A DNA stretch of 64,000 nt from Oceanispirochaeta sp. M1 (GCF_003346715.1 NZ_QQPQ01000030.1:1-64000), one strand, 5' to 3'. Counted from the first letter of the stretch, positions 1 through 9,066 are shown. The notes: generated by a model from the letters alone, not told the origin. Translations and numbers: made by a program.

Positions 1-1
1 T

Positions 2-91
2 ATATTTGAGAAAATTCCACTGGCCAATACTAATCAGGATCTGGAACAATTGCTTCCATGGAACATTGATAAAGAAGAACTCATCCCATAG
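2..91 (+). mobile_element. IS66-like transposase, C-terminal fragment
   Basis: The frame starting at base 2 is open from the window edge and ends with TAG at 89-91. It encodes about 29 residues ending in LLPWNIDKEELIP. A Leu-Pro-Trp-Asn motif close to the C terminus, preceded by a K-x-P-x-A-x-T segment, is typical of the C-terminal domain of IS66-family DDE transposases (family knowledge). Only the tail is visible, so I cannot tell whether the upstream gene is intact. No clear terminal inverted repeat is visible between this stop and the following aldolase frame. The assignment rests on a very short segment. Confidence 0.45.
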
Positions 92-702
92 ACGATCAGT
101 CAACACGGGGAGATATTAGCGCTTACGGACTAACAACGTGTTCCGGGGGGAATATCAGCCTTCGTGTCGGGGAATCTCATGTTCTGATCACCCCCTCTGC
201 ATTGGATAAGGGACTCATCAATTTTCGGCAGATAGCATTGATGACTTTGGATGGGGAGAATCTTTCAAGCGCTCTCAAACCCAGTATAGAAACGGATATG
301 CATTTAAAAATTCTAAGAGCAAGACCCGATATCAAATGTGTTGTCCATGCCCATCCTAAATATGCCAGCCTTTATACTGCAGCCGGATCATCCAGGATCA
401 ATACAGACCTGCTGGCAGAAGCCCGTTTTTTACTTAAAGAGCCTGCTTTTGCCTCCTATGCTTTGATGGGTACAGAAGCCTTGGGTGATACTGTTTCGAC
501 CTCCCTGTCCAAGGGAGCAAATGCTGTTCTATTGGAGAATCATGGTGTTTTGACGGTAGGGCAAACTTTGCTCCAGGCTTTTGATCGAATGGAGGTGTTG
601 GAAGCCGCTGCTGAGATGAGTATTCATTCCATGAACACCATCAAGGTGAATCATCTCTCTCATGAACAGTTGAAGGAAATCGATTCACTGCATCAGAAAT
701 AG
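73..702 (+). pseudogene. Class II aldolase/adducin-family protein, 5'-truncated
   Basis: This is a sugar-phosphate class II aldolase of the fuculose-phosphate aldolase type. The frame is open from 73 (after TAA at 70-72) to the TAG at 700-702. It reads GLTTCSGGNIS, then ITPSALDKG, the zinc motif HAHP (about residue 100 of the open frame) and the third zinc ligand in ENHGVL. Members normally carry 15-25 residues of helix before the GxxTxxSGN loop. Here no ATG or GTG lies in frame before that loop. The only classical alternative start is TTG at 202, which would delete the substrate-phosphate loop. Because an IS66-like transposase end lies just upstream, I infer that insertion or deletion removed the start. 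A rare CTG or ATT start cannot be excluded. Confidence 0.6.
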
Positions 703-744
703 ATACCTGACAGGTCCGTGGCGATGGGAACGGGGGAATGGAGA

Positions 745-1977
745 TCAATCTCCTGATGCAACGGCAGTTCGGCTTCCATATTCAAGAACCTGGGCTTTGA
801 ATTCCTCTGTTTTTATTCTCTTCATGGATTCAATATATTGCTTCTGCTCTGCCTTGTATTCTTCCCAGCGATCAGACTCTGCAACATTATCGATTAAACT
901 GAAAAGTCTGGATTTCATTTCATCCAATTGATCAGAGGGATATTGTTCATACAACTCATCGAATACAGGTCTTATATACTCTTTAAAATCTTCATACCCG
1001 ATCATCTCTTTTATATAGTAGGAGAGTTCATTCATTTTAGAGATGGTGAGTCCTTTCTGCTTTATGAATATTCCCCATTCCATAATGAATCTGTTCATAT
1101 TATTTTCAAAATAATTAAGGAAATCTTTTTTGGCTTCCGAGGGAGGTCTATGGATTATGGTCATCTCTTCAAAGGGTAGAAAAAATGATCTGAAAATTTT
1201 GTTCTCTTTTTCTATCCCGGCAAGAGCATTCCCATTTTCATATACCAGCCTGCTTGCAAGAAGCATGGAAAAATCTTCACCCCGAGGAATATTGAGGGGA
1301 TAATGAACAGTTTCTGCGAATTCCCTTCTCAGGGCCATATTCCCTCCAAAACCAAAGAGACTCTCTTTGGCCTTATCACTTTCAACATAAAAACGGACCA
1401 TGTCCCGGTCCATAGGGGAAAACTTCTTCCATGATTTTAAAGGATCTTCTGTTTTAATGCGTACTGTTCCGTTCTTTTCATAGGGGGCAGTGAAGAGGTA
1501 TTTATCAGGATGTTCTGCTAGAACTTCTTTCAGCTTCACTATGTATTCAGGACGGAGGAGTTCATCATCATCAATCTGAATTATGATATCCTCACCCATG
1601 ATGGAAGGCAGTATAAAGCCGACATTTCTAAGCTCAGGATAACCTTTCTCCGATAAAAAAGCAGATCCTGTTTTTTCCCGTAACAGTCTGATATCACTGT
1701 TTGTAAAGAGCAGCCAATTATAAGGAAAGTCTTTAAAACATTCTGATATTTTTTCCCTGATTAGTTCATCAAATTCACTGCTCTGCTGAGTAGCGGAGGC
1801 TACTGTATATATCCTTAAACTGTCTGTAGTCTCGGTTTTCAGTTTTCTGATGCTCTCAAGGGTTGTCATGAAGGTGTTTTCATTTTCAAATCTAATCAGA
1901 CTTGTCGGATGGTCAAAAGGATTGGGGTGTGTTTCATTAACATCAATATACACATTGATGACTATGGCAAAGTTCAT
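745..1977 (-). CDS. Glycosyltransferase family 2-like protein
   Basis: A 410-residue soluble protein with a GT-A-type beginning (MNFAIVINVY) and an Asp-rich metal/nucleotide-sugar motif, QIDDDE, at about residues 134-139. Farther on, GFGGNMALRREF and PRGEDFSML resemble the acceptor/base region of GT2 enzymes. The C-terminal third is helical and acidic. It is the last gene of the minus-strand sugar-transport operon, starting 18 bp after the phosphodiester-glycosidase gene. No signal peptide or membrane segment is visible, so it is probably cytoplasmic. A glycosyltransferase is unexpected in a sugar-uptake operon. The family call is by motif only; the donor and acceptor are unknown. Confidence 0.55.
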   Translation of the reverse strand: MNFAIVINVYIDVNETHPNPFDHPTSLIRFENENTFMTTLESIRKLKTETTDSLRIYTVASATQQSSEFDELIREKISECFKDFPYNWLLFTNSDIRLLREKTGSAFLSEKGYPELRNVGFILPSIMGEDIIIQIDDDELLRPEYIVKLKEVLAEHPDKYLFTAPYEKNGTVRIKTEDPLKSWKKFSPMDRDMVRFYVESDKAKESLFGFGGNMALRREFAETVHYPLNIPRGEDFSMLLASRLVYENGNALAGIEKENKIFRSFFLPFEEMTIIHRPPSEAKKDFLNYFENNMNRFIMEWGIFIKQKGLTISKMNELSYYIKEMIGYEDFKEYIRPVFDELYEQYPSDQLDEMKSRLFSLIDNVAESDRWEEYKAEQKQYIESMKRIKTEEFKAQVLEYGSRTAVASGD

Positions 1978-1995
1978 GTTTGTTTCCTTGATCTG

Positions 1996-4221
1996 TTATT
2001 TTATGTTCAGTGAAAAGTATGTGTTCAGTCTTCTGGGGATACCCGCAGGATTACCTGCCGAAGGAGCTGTCATACTTAGATTCTTACAGCTGCCGTTATC
2101 ATTTGCAATAAGAGATGCCGATGCACCTCCGTCAAAATTAATCAGAAAATCAAGTTTTTCATTTTCTTTTAATAATTCCCGGACAAATTTTGTACTTTCT
2201 GAAAACGTTGCACCGCAGGATATTCTTGAACGGCCAGAAATAACAGCCAGAATCAATCTTTTTTGAGATGTTCTGCCGAAAACACATCTGGGTTCTCGTT
2301 TTTCCGGGTTCAACTGTGTTTCCTGGGTTTGCTGCGATTGTGTGGATAGCCAGCCCTCCCGTTCCAGAGATCCCATGCTTTCCTCCGGGGTCTCATAGTT
2401 ATTGATTCCAGAATCTATCAGGAGATTGAACCCGCCTATCATCCAGCTTATATCCTTTTTTTGAACAGGAAGGTCTTTAAAATCAACAGAAAAATTAACA
2501 GTATCCCCTTGAATTGATACCGCTTCATTTAGAACTATTACAGCTCCTACCGGAGGTATTCTGCAGGGGCCGGTTCCCTTGAAAATAATCTGATCCTGGA
2601 TTATGGCAATACAGAAGCGGCCTTTCCCCACTGTATCTTCTTCAAATCCCGGCAGGTAAATTCCTGTTGAATCATCAGTCTCCTCTTTGTTTATTGAATC
2701 GCTGTCAAACTCAAAATGCTCAGCACCCAGTGTCATTGTCACTTTTTCTATCCCATAATGACCTGCAAAAAGTGAACCCTCTTTTGTACTGCCCAGGAAT
2801 GCTTTTTTATAAAGAGGGAGAGATTCGAATTTTACATTTCCATCAAAAAGACCCATATAGTCAATAAAGAAATTTTCAATATTGAGTTCTTGTCCCCTTG
2901 GAGCCTTCTTATTATATAATTTGACAAGATTGGATGTGAAATAGTAGTTAAAACAGGAGAGAAACCCGTAGCCCGCAACAGATATTTCATTAACATCTGT
3001 CATGGAATCAAAAAATAAGGGCTTTACCTCTGTGGAGCTCTCATCTGAAATGACCGATGATATGAGAACCGCATCCTGCTCATTTATACCGCATTGTATT
3101 GCTTTCTCTCCGACAATTTTAAAAAAATCAGAATTATAATCTACATGATTGAACTCTTTTAAACCTGATATCCACTTCCTGTTTTCAAAAAGTTTTTCAG
3201 GGAAGTTAAGGGGGGAAGACCCCTTGATATGATCAATAATATTTGTCGCGCTGTACTGAACTCCGGATATGTCAATATCTGCCTTGAAGGGTTCCTCCAG
3301 GCAGCCTGCTGCAGATATGCCGTTTGTACCGTTCAGATCTATTAATATGTCTTTGTAATTTCCCTCTTTTAAGAGGATGCTGCTGTTTCCGCTGATATCG
3401 TAGGAGTACTGGAAAAGTGCTCTGGAGCACCATTGGGAATTATCAACGGCAAAGAGAATAGGGGATATGTCTTTAAAAAGAGATAAGAACGGCCAGATAC
3501 CCGTAGTAAATATTGAGCCTCCCGATGTTATATAATCCCTGAAGTAATCAATTTCAATTTCTTCTGGATCTAATCTCTGCACGGAAATTGACTCTATGTT
3601 AAGTTTCTCTAATACCATTAAAGCAAATTCTGATGTGATGCTTCTGTAAAGAGGATCATCAAAACATAGAATCTCTATCTGTTTTTCATCTATGTAGGGA
3701 TTCAGCCATGTGGAAATTTCCAGTTCAAAATGCTGATAGTCCCAGGGGATAAACAAAATCTTATTCGCCTGGTCAAATTTGGTCTTCAGATCATTCTGAA
3801 TCCATATTTTTTTATTAGGATTCTTCTGAATCATACAGTTATTAATGCTTTCCAACCATGTTTCAGATGGTTTATTCTTATGGAATTCAGATTTCTCAAG
3901 GGCCTGTTCAGGCGCATTTATTAAATCTGTCTCACCGAATATATCTCTTTTAATTTTTCTTAATGAAATGAGAATATCCCAGTAGGAGTACTCATCAATC
4001 TTCTCCTTGGATTTCAGAAAAAAATCTATAATCATCTCTCTGTAAAGAGAATAACTCTTGTCAGTTTTAGCAATAATCCCCAGTAGCTCTTTATCCTCTA
4101 TGATGACTCGTTCTGGATATTGATCCAGCAGTATGTAATACTCCTCAGCGACAAAACGACTGTACCAGCTTGTGCCCGAAAGTTCCTTGAATCGAAAAGG
4201 GCTTCCATTATTTAGAATCAC
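1996..4221 (-). CDS. Large protein with C-terminal phosphodiester glycosidase (NAGPA-like) domain
   Basis: A 741-residue protein. The last ~240 residues match the phosphodiester-glycosidase (uncovering-enzyme, NAGPA) family: EPRCVFGRT, then LILAVISGRS, then the hallmark INFDGGASASL (Asp697-Gly-Gly), and a C-terminal P-x-R segment. Characterised family members cleave a sugar linked to a phosphodiester. The first ~480 residues are unfamiliar; residues 165-280 alternate strands and helices (KILFIPWDYQHFE, IEILCFDD) and may be a second domain. No signal peptide is visible although many relatives are exported. Its start overlaps the stop of the upstream permease gene by 4 bp, so translation is probably coupled and it is likely to act on the transported substrate. 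The substrate is unknown. Confidence 0.6.
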   Translation of the reverse strand: MILNNGSPFRFKELSGTSWYSRFVAEEYYILLDQYPERVIIEDKELLGIIAKTDKSYSLYREMIIDFFLKSKEKIDEYSYWDILISLRKIKRDIFGETDLINAPEQALEKSEFHKNKPSETWLESINNCMIQKNPNKKIWIQNDLKTKFDQANKILFIPWDYQHFELEISTWLNPYIDEKQIEILCFDDPLYRSITSEFALMVLEKLNIESISVQRLDPEEIEIDYFRDYITSGGSIFTTGIWPFLSLFKDISPILFAVDNSQWCSRALFQYSYDISGNSSILLKEGNYKDILIDLNGTNGISAAGCLEEPFKADIDISGVQYSATNIIDHIKGSSPLNFPEKLFENRKWISGLKEFNHVDYNSDFFKIVGEKAIQCGINEQDAVLISSVISDESSTEVKPLFFDSMTDVNEISVAGYGFLSCFNYYFTSNLVKLYNKKAPRGQELNIENFFIDYMGLFDGNVKFESLPLYKKAFLGSTKEGSLFAGHYGIEKVTMTLGAEHFEFDSDSINKEETDDSTGIYLPGFEEDTVGKGRFCIAIIQDQIIFKGTGPCRIPPVGAVIVLNEAVSIQGDTVNFSVDFKDLPVQKKDISWMIGGFNLLIDSGINNYETPEESMGSLEREGWLSTQSQQTQETQLNPEKREPRCVFGRTSQKRLILAVISGRSRISCGATFSESTKFVRELLKENEKLDFLINFDGGASASLIANDNGSCKNLSMTAPSAGNPAGIPRRLNTYFSLNIK

Positions 4222-5039
4222 TCTTTGAGTCCTCCGGCCATAAGTCCGCTGATTATTTTTTTCTGAAGAATAAGCACTACCGCAATAAGAGGAATAACAA
4301 TGACTACCGAGGCAGCCATAAGTGTACCCCAGGGAATATAATTATCAGATTCATACATTTTAAGTCCGACTGTTACTGTCTTTACTCTTACCGGATTCAT
4401 AACCAGTGCAAATAAATATTCATTCCATGCTCCAATAAAGGAGAGAATTCCAACTGTAAAAACACCGGGCATGACAATGGGTATCATTATCTTAACAAAA
4501 CATAAAAATGGAGATGCTCCATCTATTTCGGCGGCATCTTCCAGGCTTTTCGGTACGGACTGAAAGTAGGGGGTCAAAAACCAGACTGTAGTCGTAAGGC
4601 AGAAAAGAGTATTGACGATAATCAATCCAGCATGGGTGTTCAGGAGGTGAATACTCCGGATGATATTATAGATAGGACTGATTATAACAATCGGGGGCAG
4701 GAGGGAAACCGATAAAATAACCAGAAGAATTATCTTTTTTCCTTTAATATCTGTTCTGGCAATGGCATAGGCTGTCATGCTGCCCAGGATCATGGCAAAG
4801 GCCGTTGATAGTCCGGCAATGATGAAACTGTTCAGTAAAAAGGTCTGTAAAGGCTGCCTTATAAAAGCTTCTGTATAATTTGATATTGTCGGTACAGATG
4901 GAAGCCATTTAATATCAAAAATCTCTCTTTCTAATTTGAAGGAGTTTGATACCTGCCAGAAAAATGGAAAGCCTATGGTTACAATGAAAAACAGGGCAAA
5001 AAGATAAAAGATAACAAAATCGGTTTTTCTCTTAATCAT
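4218..5039 (-). CDS. ABC sugar transporter permease, MalG type
   Basis: A 273-residue inner-membrane permease of the carbohydrate-uptake-1 family with six predicted hydrophobic segments, the first at about residues 9-31 (FVIFYLFALFFIVTIGFPFF). The cytoplasmic EAA loop that docks on the ATPase is at about residues 166-192 (LEDAAEIDGASPF...MIPIVMPG). A short C terminus ending in GGLKE is usual for MalG-like subunits. It follows the MalF-like gene by 10 bp and overlaps the next gene by 4 bp. No ATPase gene is in this operon; a shared MsiK/MalK-type ATPase elsewhere is the usual solution. Confidence 0.9.
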   Translation of the reverse strand: MIKRKTDFVIFYLFALFFIVTIGFPFFWQVSNSFKLEREIFDIKWLPSVPTISNYTEAFIRQPLQTFLLNSFIIAGLSTAFAMILGSMTAYAIARTDIKGKKIILLVILSVSLLPPIVIISPIYNIIRSIHLLNTHAGLIIVNTLFCLTTTVWFLTPYFQSVPKSLEDAAEIDGASPFLCFVKIMIPIVMPGVFTVGILSFIGAWNEYLFALVMNPVRVKTVTVGLKMYESDNYIPWGTLMAASVVIVIPLIAVVLILQKKIISGLMAGGLKE

Positions 5040-5049
5040 TTATTATCTC

Positions 5050-5922
5050 CTAATTACTAATTTTATTTTGAATGACTCTTAAAAACATAAGAGCAATCAG
5101 CACTGTTACAACAAAAGTAAAGCTGGCAAGTGCTGAGCCATAGCCATAGTTCCCCGAATCAAAATAGGTTCTCAGTGTGTAGAGAGTCAGTGATTCTGTA
5201 CTGTTTGCAGGGCCTCCATTCGTCAGAGCAACAATTATTGTATAAACTTTGAATGATTGGATCAGCCTGAATAATACTGCTGTTGCCAGTACTGGCTTGA
5301 GTGCAGGCAGAGTAATATACCTATAGGTTTTAATTTTCCCTGCACCATCAATAGATGCTGCTTCAAGGAGGCTTTCATTGATGTTCTGAAGGCCTGCTAG
5401 AACCAGTAGGGAAACATAGGGTGCTGTTTTCCAGATGTCTGCAAAAATCAACACTGCAGAAGCTGTACCGGATCTGCTCAACCATGGAATAAAGGATTCG
5501 ATCAAACCGATATTCTGTAATATCTGGTTAACAACTCCATACTGATCATTGACCATGAAACGCCAGATAAAACCACTGACAATCGTAGGTATTGCCCAGG
5601 GAATCAGCACAACAATTCTCAGCAGGGATTTACCTTTAAAGTCCATATTCATAAACTGAGCAAAGAGAAGCCCCAGCCCCACTTCGACTGTCACGGTTGT
5701 AATTGTAAAAAGTATTGTGAATTTGAAGGATGTATAAAAACGTTCTGTAGTAAAAAGTTTGATGAAGTTGTTAAAGCCAATGAAAGTTTTTACTTCACCG
5801 AATTGAAGTCTATATTCAAAAAAGCTTAAATACAGTGTTTTGAATACCGGATATATTGCCAGCACTAGAAATAAAAACATCGTTGGAATAACGAAAAGAT
5901 ATCCCATCTGTTTACGAGTCAT
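5050..5922 (-). CDS. ABC sugar transporter permease, MalF type
   Basis: A 290-residue membrane subunit. The first hydrophobic segment is at about residues 8-28 (YLFVIPTMFLFLVLAIYPVF), followed by the periplasmic FEYRLQFGE...FIGFNNF segment typical of UgpA/LacF-like proteins. The EAA loop reads LLEAASIDGAGKIKTYRYI. The loop GGPANSTESLTLYTLRTYF is also characteristic. It pairs with the MalG-type gene downstream and is separated from the binding-protein gene by a strong stem-loop (5955-5990). Specificity cannot be read from permeases. Confidence 0.9.
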   Translation of the reverse strand: MTRKQMGYLFVIPTMFLFLVLAIYPVFKTLYLSFFEYRLQFGEVKTFIGFNNFIKLFTTERFYTSFKFTILFTITTVTVEVGLGLLFAQFMNMDFKGKSLLRIVVLIPWAIPTIVSGFIWRFMVNDQYGVVNQILQNIGLIESFIPWLSRSGTASAVLIFADIWKTAPYVSLLVLAGLQNINESLLEAASIDGAGKIKTYRYITLPALKPVLATAVLFRLIQSFKVYTIIVALTNGGPANSTESLTLYTLRTYFDSGNYGYGSALASFTFVVTVLIALMFLRVIQNKISN

Positions 5923-5954
5923 ACCTGATAAACCTCATTATAGTGAATTAATGA

Positions 5955-5990
5955 AGGGGATTGTTTCATAAGGTTTAGAAACAATCCCCT
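5955..5990 (-). promoter_or_regulatory. Strong stem-loop between binding-protein and permease genes
   Basis: A perfect 13-bp inverted repeat: AGGGGATTGTTTC at 5955-5967 and GAAACAATCCCCT at 5978-5990, with a 10-nt loop. There is no T-run on the minus strand, so it is more likely an mRNA 3'-end stabiliser or processing hairpin than a full terminator. As in malE-malF leaders of other bacteria, it would keep binding-protein mRNA in excess over permease mRNA (inference). Confidence 0.75.
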
Positions 5991-6014
5991 GTGAATATTC
6001 AATTACTGAATTAT

Positions 6015-7295
6015 TTATTTTCCGACTTTTTCCATTTCAGCCTGAGCATCTGCCAGAGCCTGCTCTACCGACTTTTTACCGGAAAGGGCGTTCTGAACTT
6101 CTACCTGAATGATAGCTGATGTTTCTGCATAGAAAGGAGATTTCGGTCTGGGAACGGCATTGGACAGAACATCTTCAATCATACCGAAGAAGGGGATCTC
6201 CTTGAGAATCTCTTCATCCGAGTAGAGAGACTTTCTTGCAGGAAGATATGAATCATTGAGAGCATGCATTTTCATGGCATATTCACCGGAATAGAATTTC
6301 ATGAATGTGAGAGCTGCCTCTTTGTTTTTTGAGCTTTCTGAAAGAAAGAGCTGCCAACCGCCGAGTGTACTGTGACCTCTTTTTCCGCTTTCACCCTTGG
6401 GAAGTTCTGCAACACCCAGAAGTCCGCTCACCTGTGAGTTATCAGGATTCTGAGACAATGCATAGGCTTTAGGCCATGCTCTCATGAACACCTGGTTTCC
6501 CTGGAACATTGATGCTCTTACATCACCGCTTCCATAGGAAAGTATTCCTTCGGGGAACAGCTTAAGATCAACCATCTCTTTTACCAGAGTCAGAATCTCA
6601 ACATTTTCAGGAGAGTTGATTACTACGTTTCCGTTTTTATCAAGAACAGTTCCACCGTTTGAGTAGAACCACTCTACAGCATTGCAGGTAAGACCTTCAT
6701 ACTGCTTCATCGATCCGGCCAAACCGTACATTACGTTTCCGGCGGCTCTTTCGGCAGTTACTATTTCATTGGCAGTATCTTTAAGTTCATTCCATGTGGC
6801 AGGAACTTCTTTATTATACTGTTCCAGTAAGTCTTTTCTGTAGTAAAGAACTCCGGCATCTGTTCTGAAAGGCATTCCCCATATCTTACCATTATAGCTG
6901 GCAGCATCTATTGTGCTGGGAAGAAATTGTTTCTGTTCTGATTTTGGAAAGTGATCATCCAGAGCTTCTATCAGTCCTGCTGAAGCAAAGATGGGAGTCC
7001 AGGTTACATCTGCATTGAAAAAATCGATTGATCCGTCTCCGCTTCTCAAGGCAATGAGCAGTGCCTGCAGTTTGTCGGAAGTGTTTTCCGGCAATTCAAT
7101 AAGATTTACTGTGATATCAGGATTTGTCTCATTGAACTTTGCAATTATTGCTTCCTGAGTATTATTGAATGTTGATGCATGGGCATACCAATTCAGTTCA
7201 ACGGGACCTGCTGCCTTCTCCTGTTCACCACTTCCGAAAACTAATCCGGTACTTACAATTGATAAAACAAGTAATAGAAAACCTAGTTTTTTCAT
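6015..7295 (-). CDS. ABC sugar transporter solute-binding protein (family 1)
   Basis: About 426 residues from the chosen ATG at 7293-7295, which is preceded by AAGGAGATG at good spacing; the frame stays open upstream but without a better site. The signal peptide is MKKLGFLLLVLSIVSTGLVFG followed by SGEQEK; it lacks a lipobox Cys, as many spirochaetal binding proteins do. Family-1 features include GSIDFFNADVTW, GMPFRTDAGVLYYRKDLL near residue 125, and a C-terminal helix with multiple Gln/Ala. It is the first gene of the operon with two permeases, the phosphodiester glycosidase and the glycosyltransferase. The ligand is unknown; the context suggests a phosphodiester-linked or unusual glycoside. 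Confidence 0.9.
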   Translation of the reverse strand: MKKLGFLLLVLSIVSTGLVFGSGEQEKAAGPVELNWYAHASTFNNTQEAIIAKFNETNPDITVNLIELPENTSDKLQALLIALRSGDGSIDFFNADVTWTPIFASAGLIEALDDHFPKSEQKQFLPSTIDAASYNGKIWGMPFRTDAGVLYYRKDLLEQYNKEVPATWNELKDTANEIVTAERAAGNVMYGLAGSMKQYEGLTCNAVEWFYSNGGTVLDKNGNVVINSPENVEILTLVKEMVDLKLFPEGILSYGSGDVRASMFQGNQVFMRAWPKAYALSQNPDNSQVSGLLGVAELPKGESGKRGHSTLGGWQLFLSESSKNKEAALTFMKFYSGEYAMKMHALNDSYLPARKSLYSDEEILKEIPFFGMIEDVLSNAVPRPKSPFYAETSAIIQVEVQNALSGKKSVEQALADAQAEMEKVGK

Positions 7296-7339
7296 AAACA
7301 TCTCCTTTTTTATGAGCGCATAATATTGCGTATAAATAC

Positions 7340-7368
7340 ATGGTATAGTCAAAATAATGTGCTGTCAA
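7340..7368 (-). promoter_or_regulatory. Sigma-70-type promoter of the binding-protein operon
   Basis: On the minus strand TTGACA (7363-7368) is followed after 17 bp by TACCAT (7340-7345). The hexamers match consensus 6/6 and 4/6. The binding-protein start lies 45 bp downstream. Flanking inverted hexamers TGCGTA (7327-7332) and TACGCA (7376-7381) bracket the promoter and could be half-sites for the divergent regulator; this is only a suggestion. Confidence 0.5.
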
Positions 7369-7457
7369 TATATTGTACGCAGTTTATTGATTTTATACTC
7401 ATGTTAATATACAATTAGCCATAGATTAAAATATGAATAAAGTATGGTGATTGTTTT

Positions 7458-8681
7458 ATGGATGCCGGTTTATCTATTGCTCAAAGAATAAAAGAACTCA
7501 GAGTCCTGAACGGATTGTCACAGGCCGCAACGGCCGAGGCACTCTCAATGCCATTAAGAACATACCAGACATGGGAAAAGGATTTTACATCATCTGCACA
7601 GAATCTGATAAATATCTGTAATTATTTCGGAGTTTCGGCAGGCATCATATTGAAATCAATTCAGGAAAGTTCAAATGACCCGGAACATGATTTATCTAAT
7701 CAGTTTATCAATTTAAAAGAATACAAGATTAAGTTTTTTGATATGGCACTGGAAGGATTGGATGAGGATGAAATCTTCAACTGGTATGAAACAGAATATC
7801 CGGATCAGGCCGCCCTTGTTGATGATCGGTCAAAATTTATTAATAATTGCTTTCTTGATATTTATCATTTGAGACATAAAGCTTTGACTAATCTGAATTT
7901 TGGAAGAGATAAAACAAAAGAACAGAGAATCGGCAAAAAATTTAATATACCGGCGGATCATATTGTAGTTACGAAATCAGGGCATATAAAGCATAAAATC
8001 CTTCGGGAAATGCTGATAGCCCGGTATGGAGCGGAGTGGATTATTGACTGGTCGATCAAGAAACCGGGGTTTCGTATCGGTCTCTCCAATGGTTTTACAA
8101 TAGCAAGAATTTTAGATTTCATACCCAGGGGATCTGTAGAAAATCTGAATCTTTTCCCTTTGAATTTTACAAATTCACCCGTGGATTTTCCAATCTCAGC
8201 AACAGCACTTATCTCCAGTTTTATGTACAAGGGGACTGGTTACGGTATCGTTACGGATACAATGAATGAAGAGCAGGTCTTCAGCTCTATGCTTCTGGCC
8301 GATGCGGCATTCCTCGGGATAGGGACATTTTCCAATGAAGGACTCTATGAAAAAATGATCCGTTCTGTCAGAGGACAGGGTGTTGTTGAGAATATAAGAG
8401 AGAAGGGTGTCATCGGTGACCTAAATTATCATTTGTTGGATTCATCGGGTAAGGAGATCCTCTTTCCTGAGATAGTTTCCAATATAGGTGAACATCAGCC
8501 TGAATCTCTGATCAAATCAATAGGTCTGAAGAATCTGAAAGATAAGGCTGACAAAGGGGGGCGCATTGTTATTGCTGGTTCCGGTAAACATAAGGCTGAT
8601 ACTGTCAGGGTGGCTCTTGAAAATCGATTTGCTAATTATTTAATTACCGATGATACCATTGCTGATACAATATTGGATTGA
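7458..8681 (+). CDS. Transcriptional regulator: XRE-type HTH fused to SorC sugar-binding domain
   Basis: A 407-residue protein. Residues 5-66 are a Cro/CI-type helix-turn-helix (RIKELRVLNGLSQAATAEAL...RTYQTWEKDF). Residues ~80-150 are helical (possible second DNA-binding or linker helices). Residues ~150-405 resemble the SorC/DeoR sugar-phosphate-binding domain: GLSNGFTIARIL, AAFLGIGTF, VIGDLNYHLLDSSG, IVIAGSGKHKADTVRVAL and NYLITDDTIADTIL. SorC proteins normally have a different N-terminal HTH, so this domain pairing is unusual. It is divergent from the ABC operon and probably controls it in response to a phosphorylated sugar. The start is ATG at 7458; the ribosome-binding site is weak. Confidence 0.75.
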   Translation: MDAGLSIAQRIKELRVLNGLSQAATAEALSMPLRTYQTWEKDFTSSAQNLINICNYFGVSAGIILKSIQESSNDPEHDLSNQFINLKEYKIKFFDMALEGLDEDEIFNWYETEYPDQAALVDDRSKFINNCFLDIYHLRHKALTNLNFGRDKTKEQRIGKKFNIPADHIVVTKSGHIKHKILREMLIARYGAEWIIDWSIKKPGFRIGLSNGFTIARILDFIPRGSVENLNLFPLNFTNSPVDFPISATALISSFMYKGTGYGIVTDTMNEEQVFSSMLLADAAFLGIGTFSNEGLYEKMIRSVRGQGVVENIREKGVIGDLNYHLLDSSGKEILFPEIVSNIGEHQPESLIKSIGLKNLKDKADKGGRIVIAGSGKHKADTVRVALENRFANYLITDDTIADTILD

Positions 8682-8753
8682 GGAAATCAGGATCAAATGA
8701 GTTCTGTATAAAGCCCTGTAAGTACTGGTTGCTCCAAAGCTGTAGCGGCGGAT

Positions 8754-8939
8754 TCATTTCAGCTGAAGACGATCCAGGACTTTCCGGGCGCTATAAAGGA
8801 CTGCATCGCTGAGCCCAAGTTCCCTGCTCCGTTTTTCCAGATCAAAGGCCTTGTCCCGGCTTGCGGCTTCGAGGGCATCATTCATAATGCTTTCAAGCTT
8901 CTTTTTTATCTCTTCAACATTAGACGGATTCTTCTCCAT
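8754..8939 (-). CDS. Small hypothetical protein
   Basis: A 61-residue protein, charged and largely helical (MEKNPSNVEEIKKKLESIMN...LGLSDAVLYSARKVLDRLQ). The pattern of an acidic helix, a RSRELG turn and a second helix is faintly like small Spo0E-type or coiled-coil regulators, but no key motif is present and I do not assign a family. It lies between the SorC-type regulator and the lipase-like gene, on the opposite strand. The ribosome-binding site is weak. It may be real because the composition is protein-like. Confidence 0.45.
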   Translation of the reverse strand: MEKNPSNVEEIKKKLESIMNDALEAASRDKAFDLEKRSRELGLSDAVLYSARKVLDRLQLK

Positions 8940-9066
8940 ATCTTAAATATAAAGCGAGAAATGGAAAAATCTGGATTTGATTCCTGTTTGAGTATATCAA
9001 TGTTGATTTTAAATACCCGATATTCTCAATTTCTGGGTATACTCTTTTATATCTCAGGGGGCAGTT

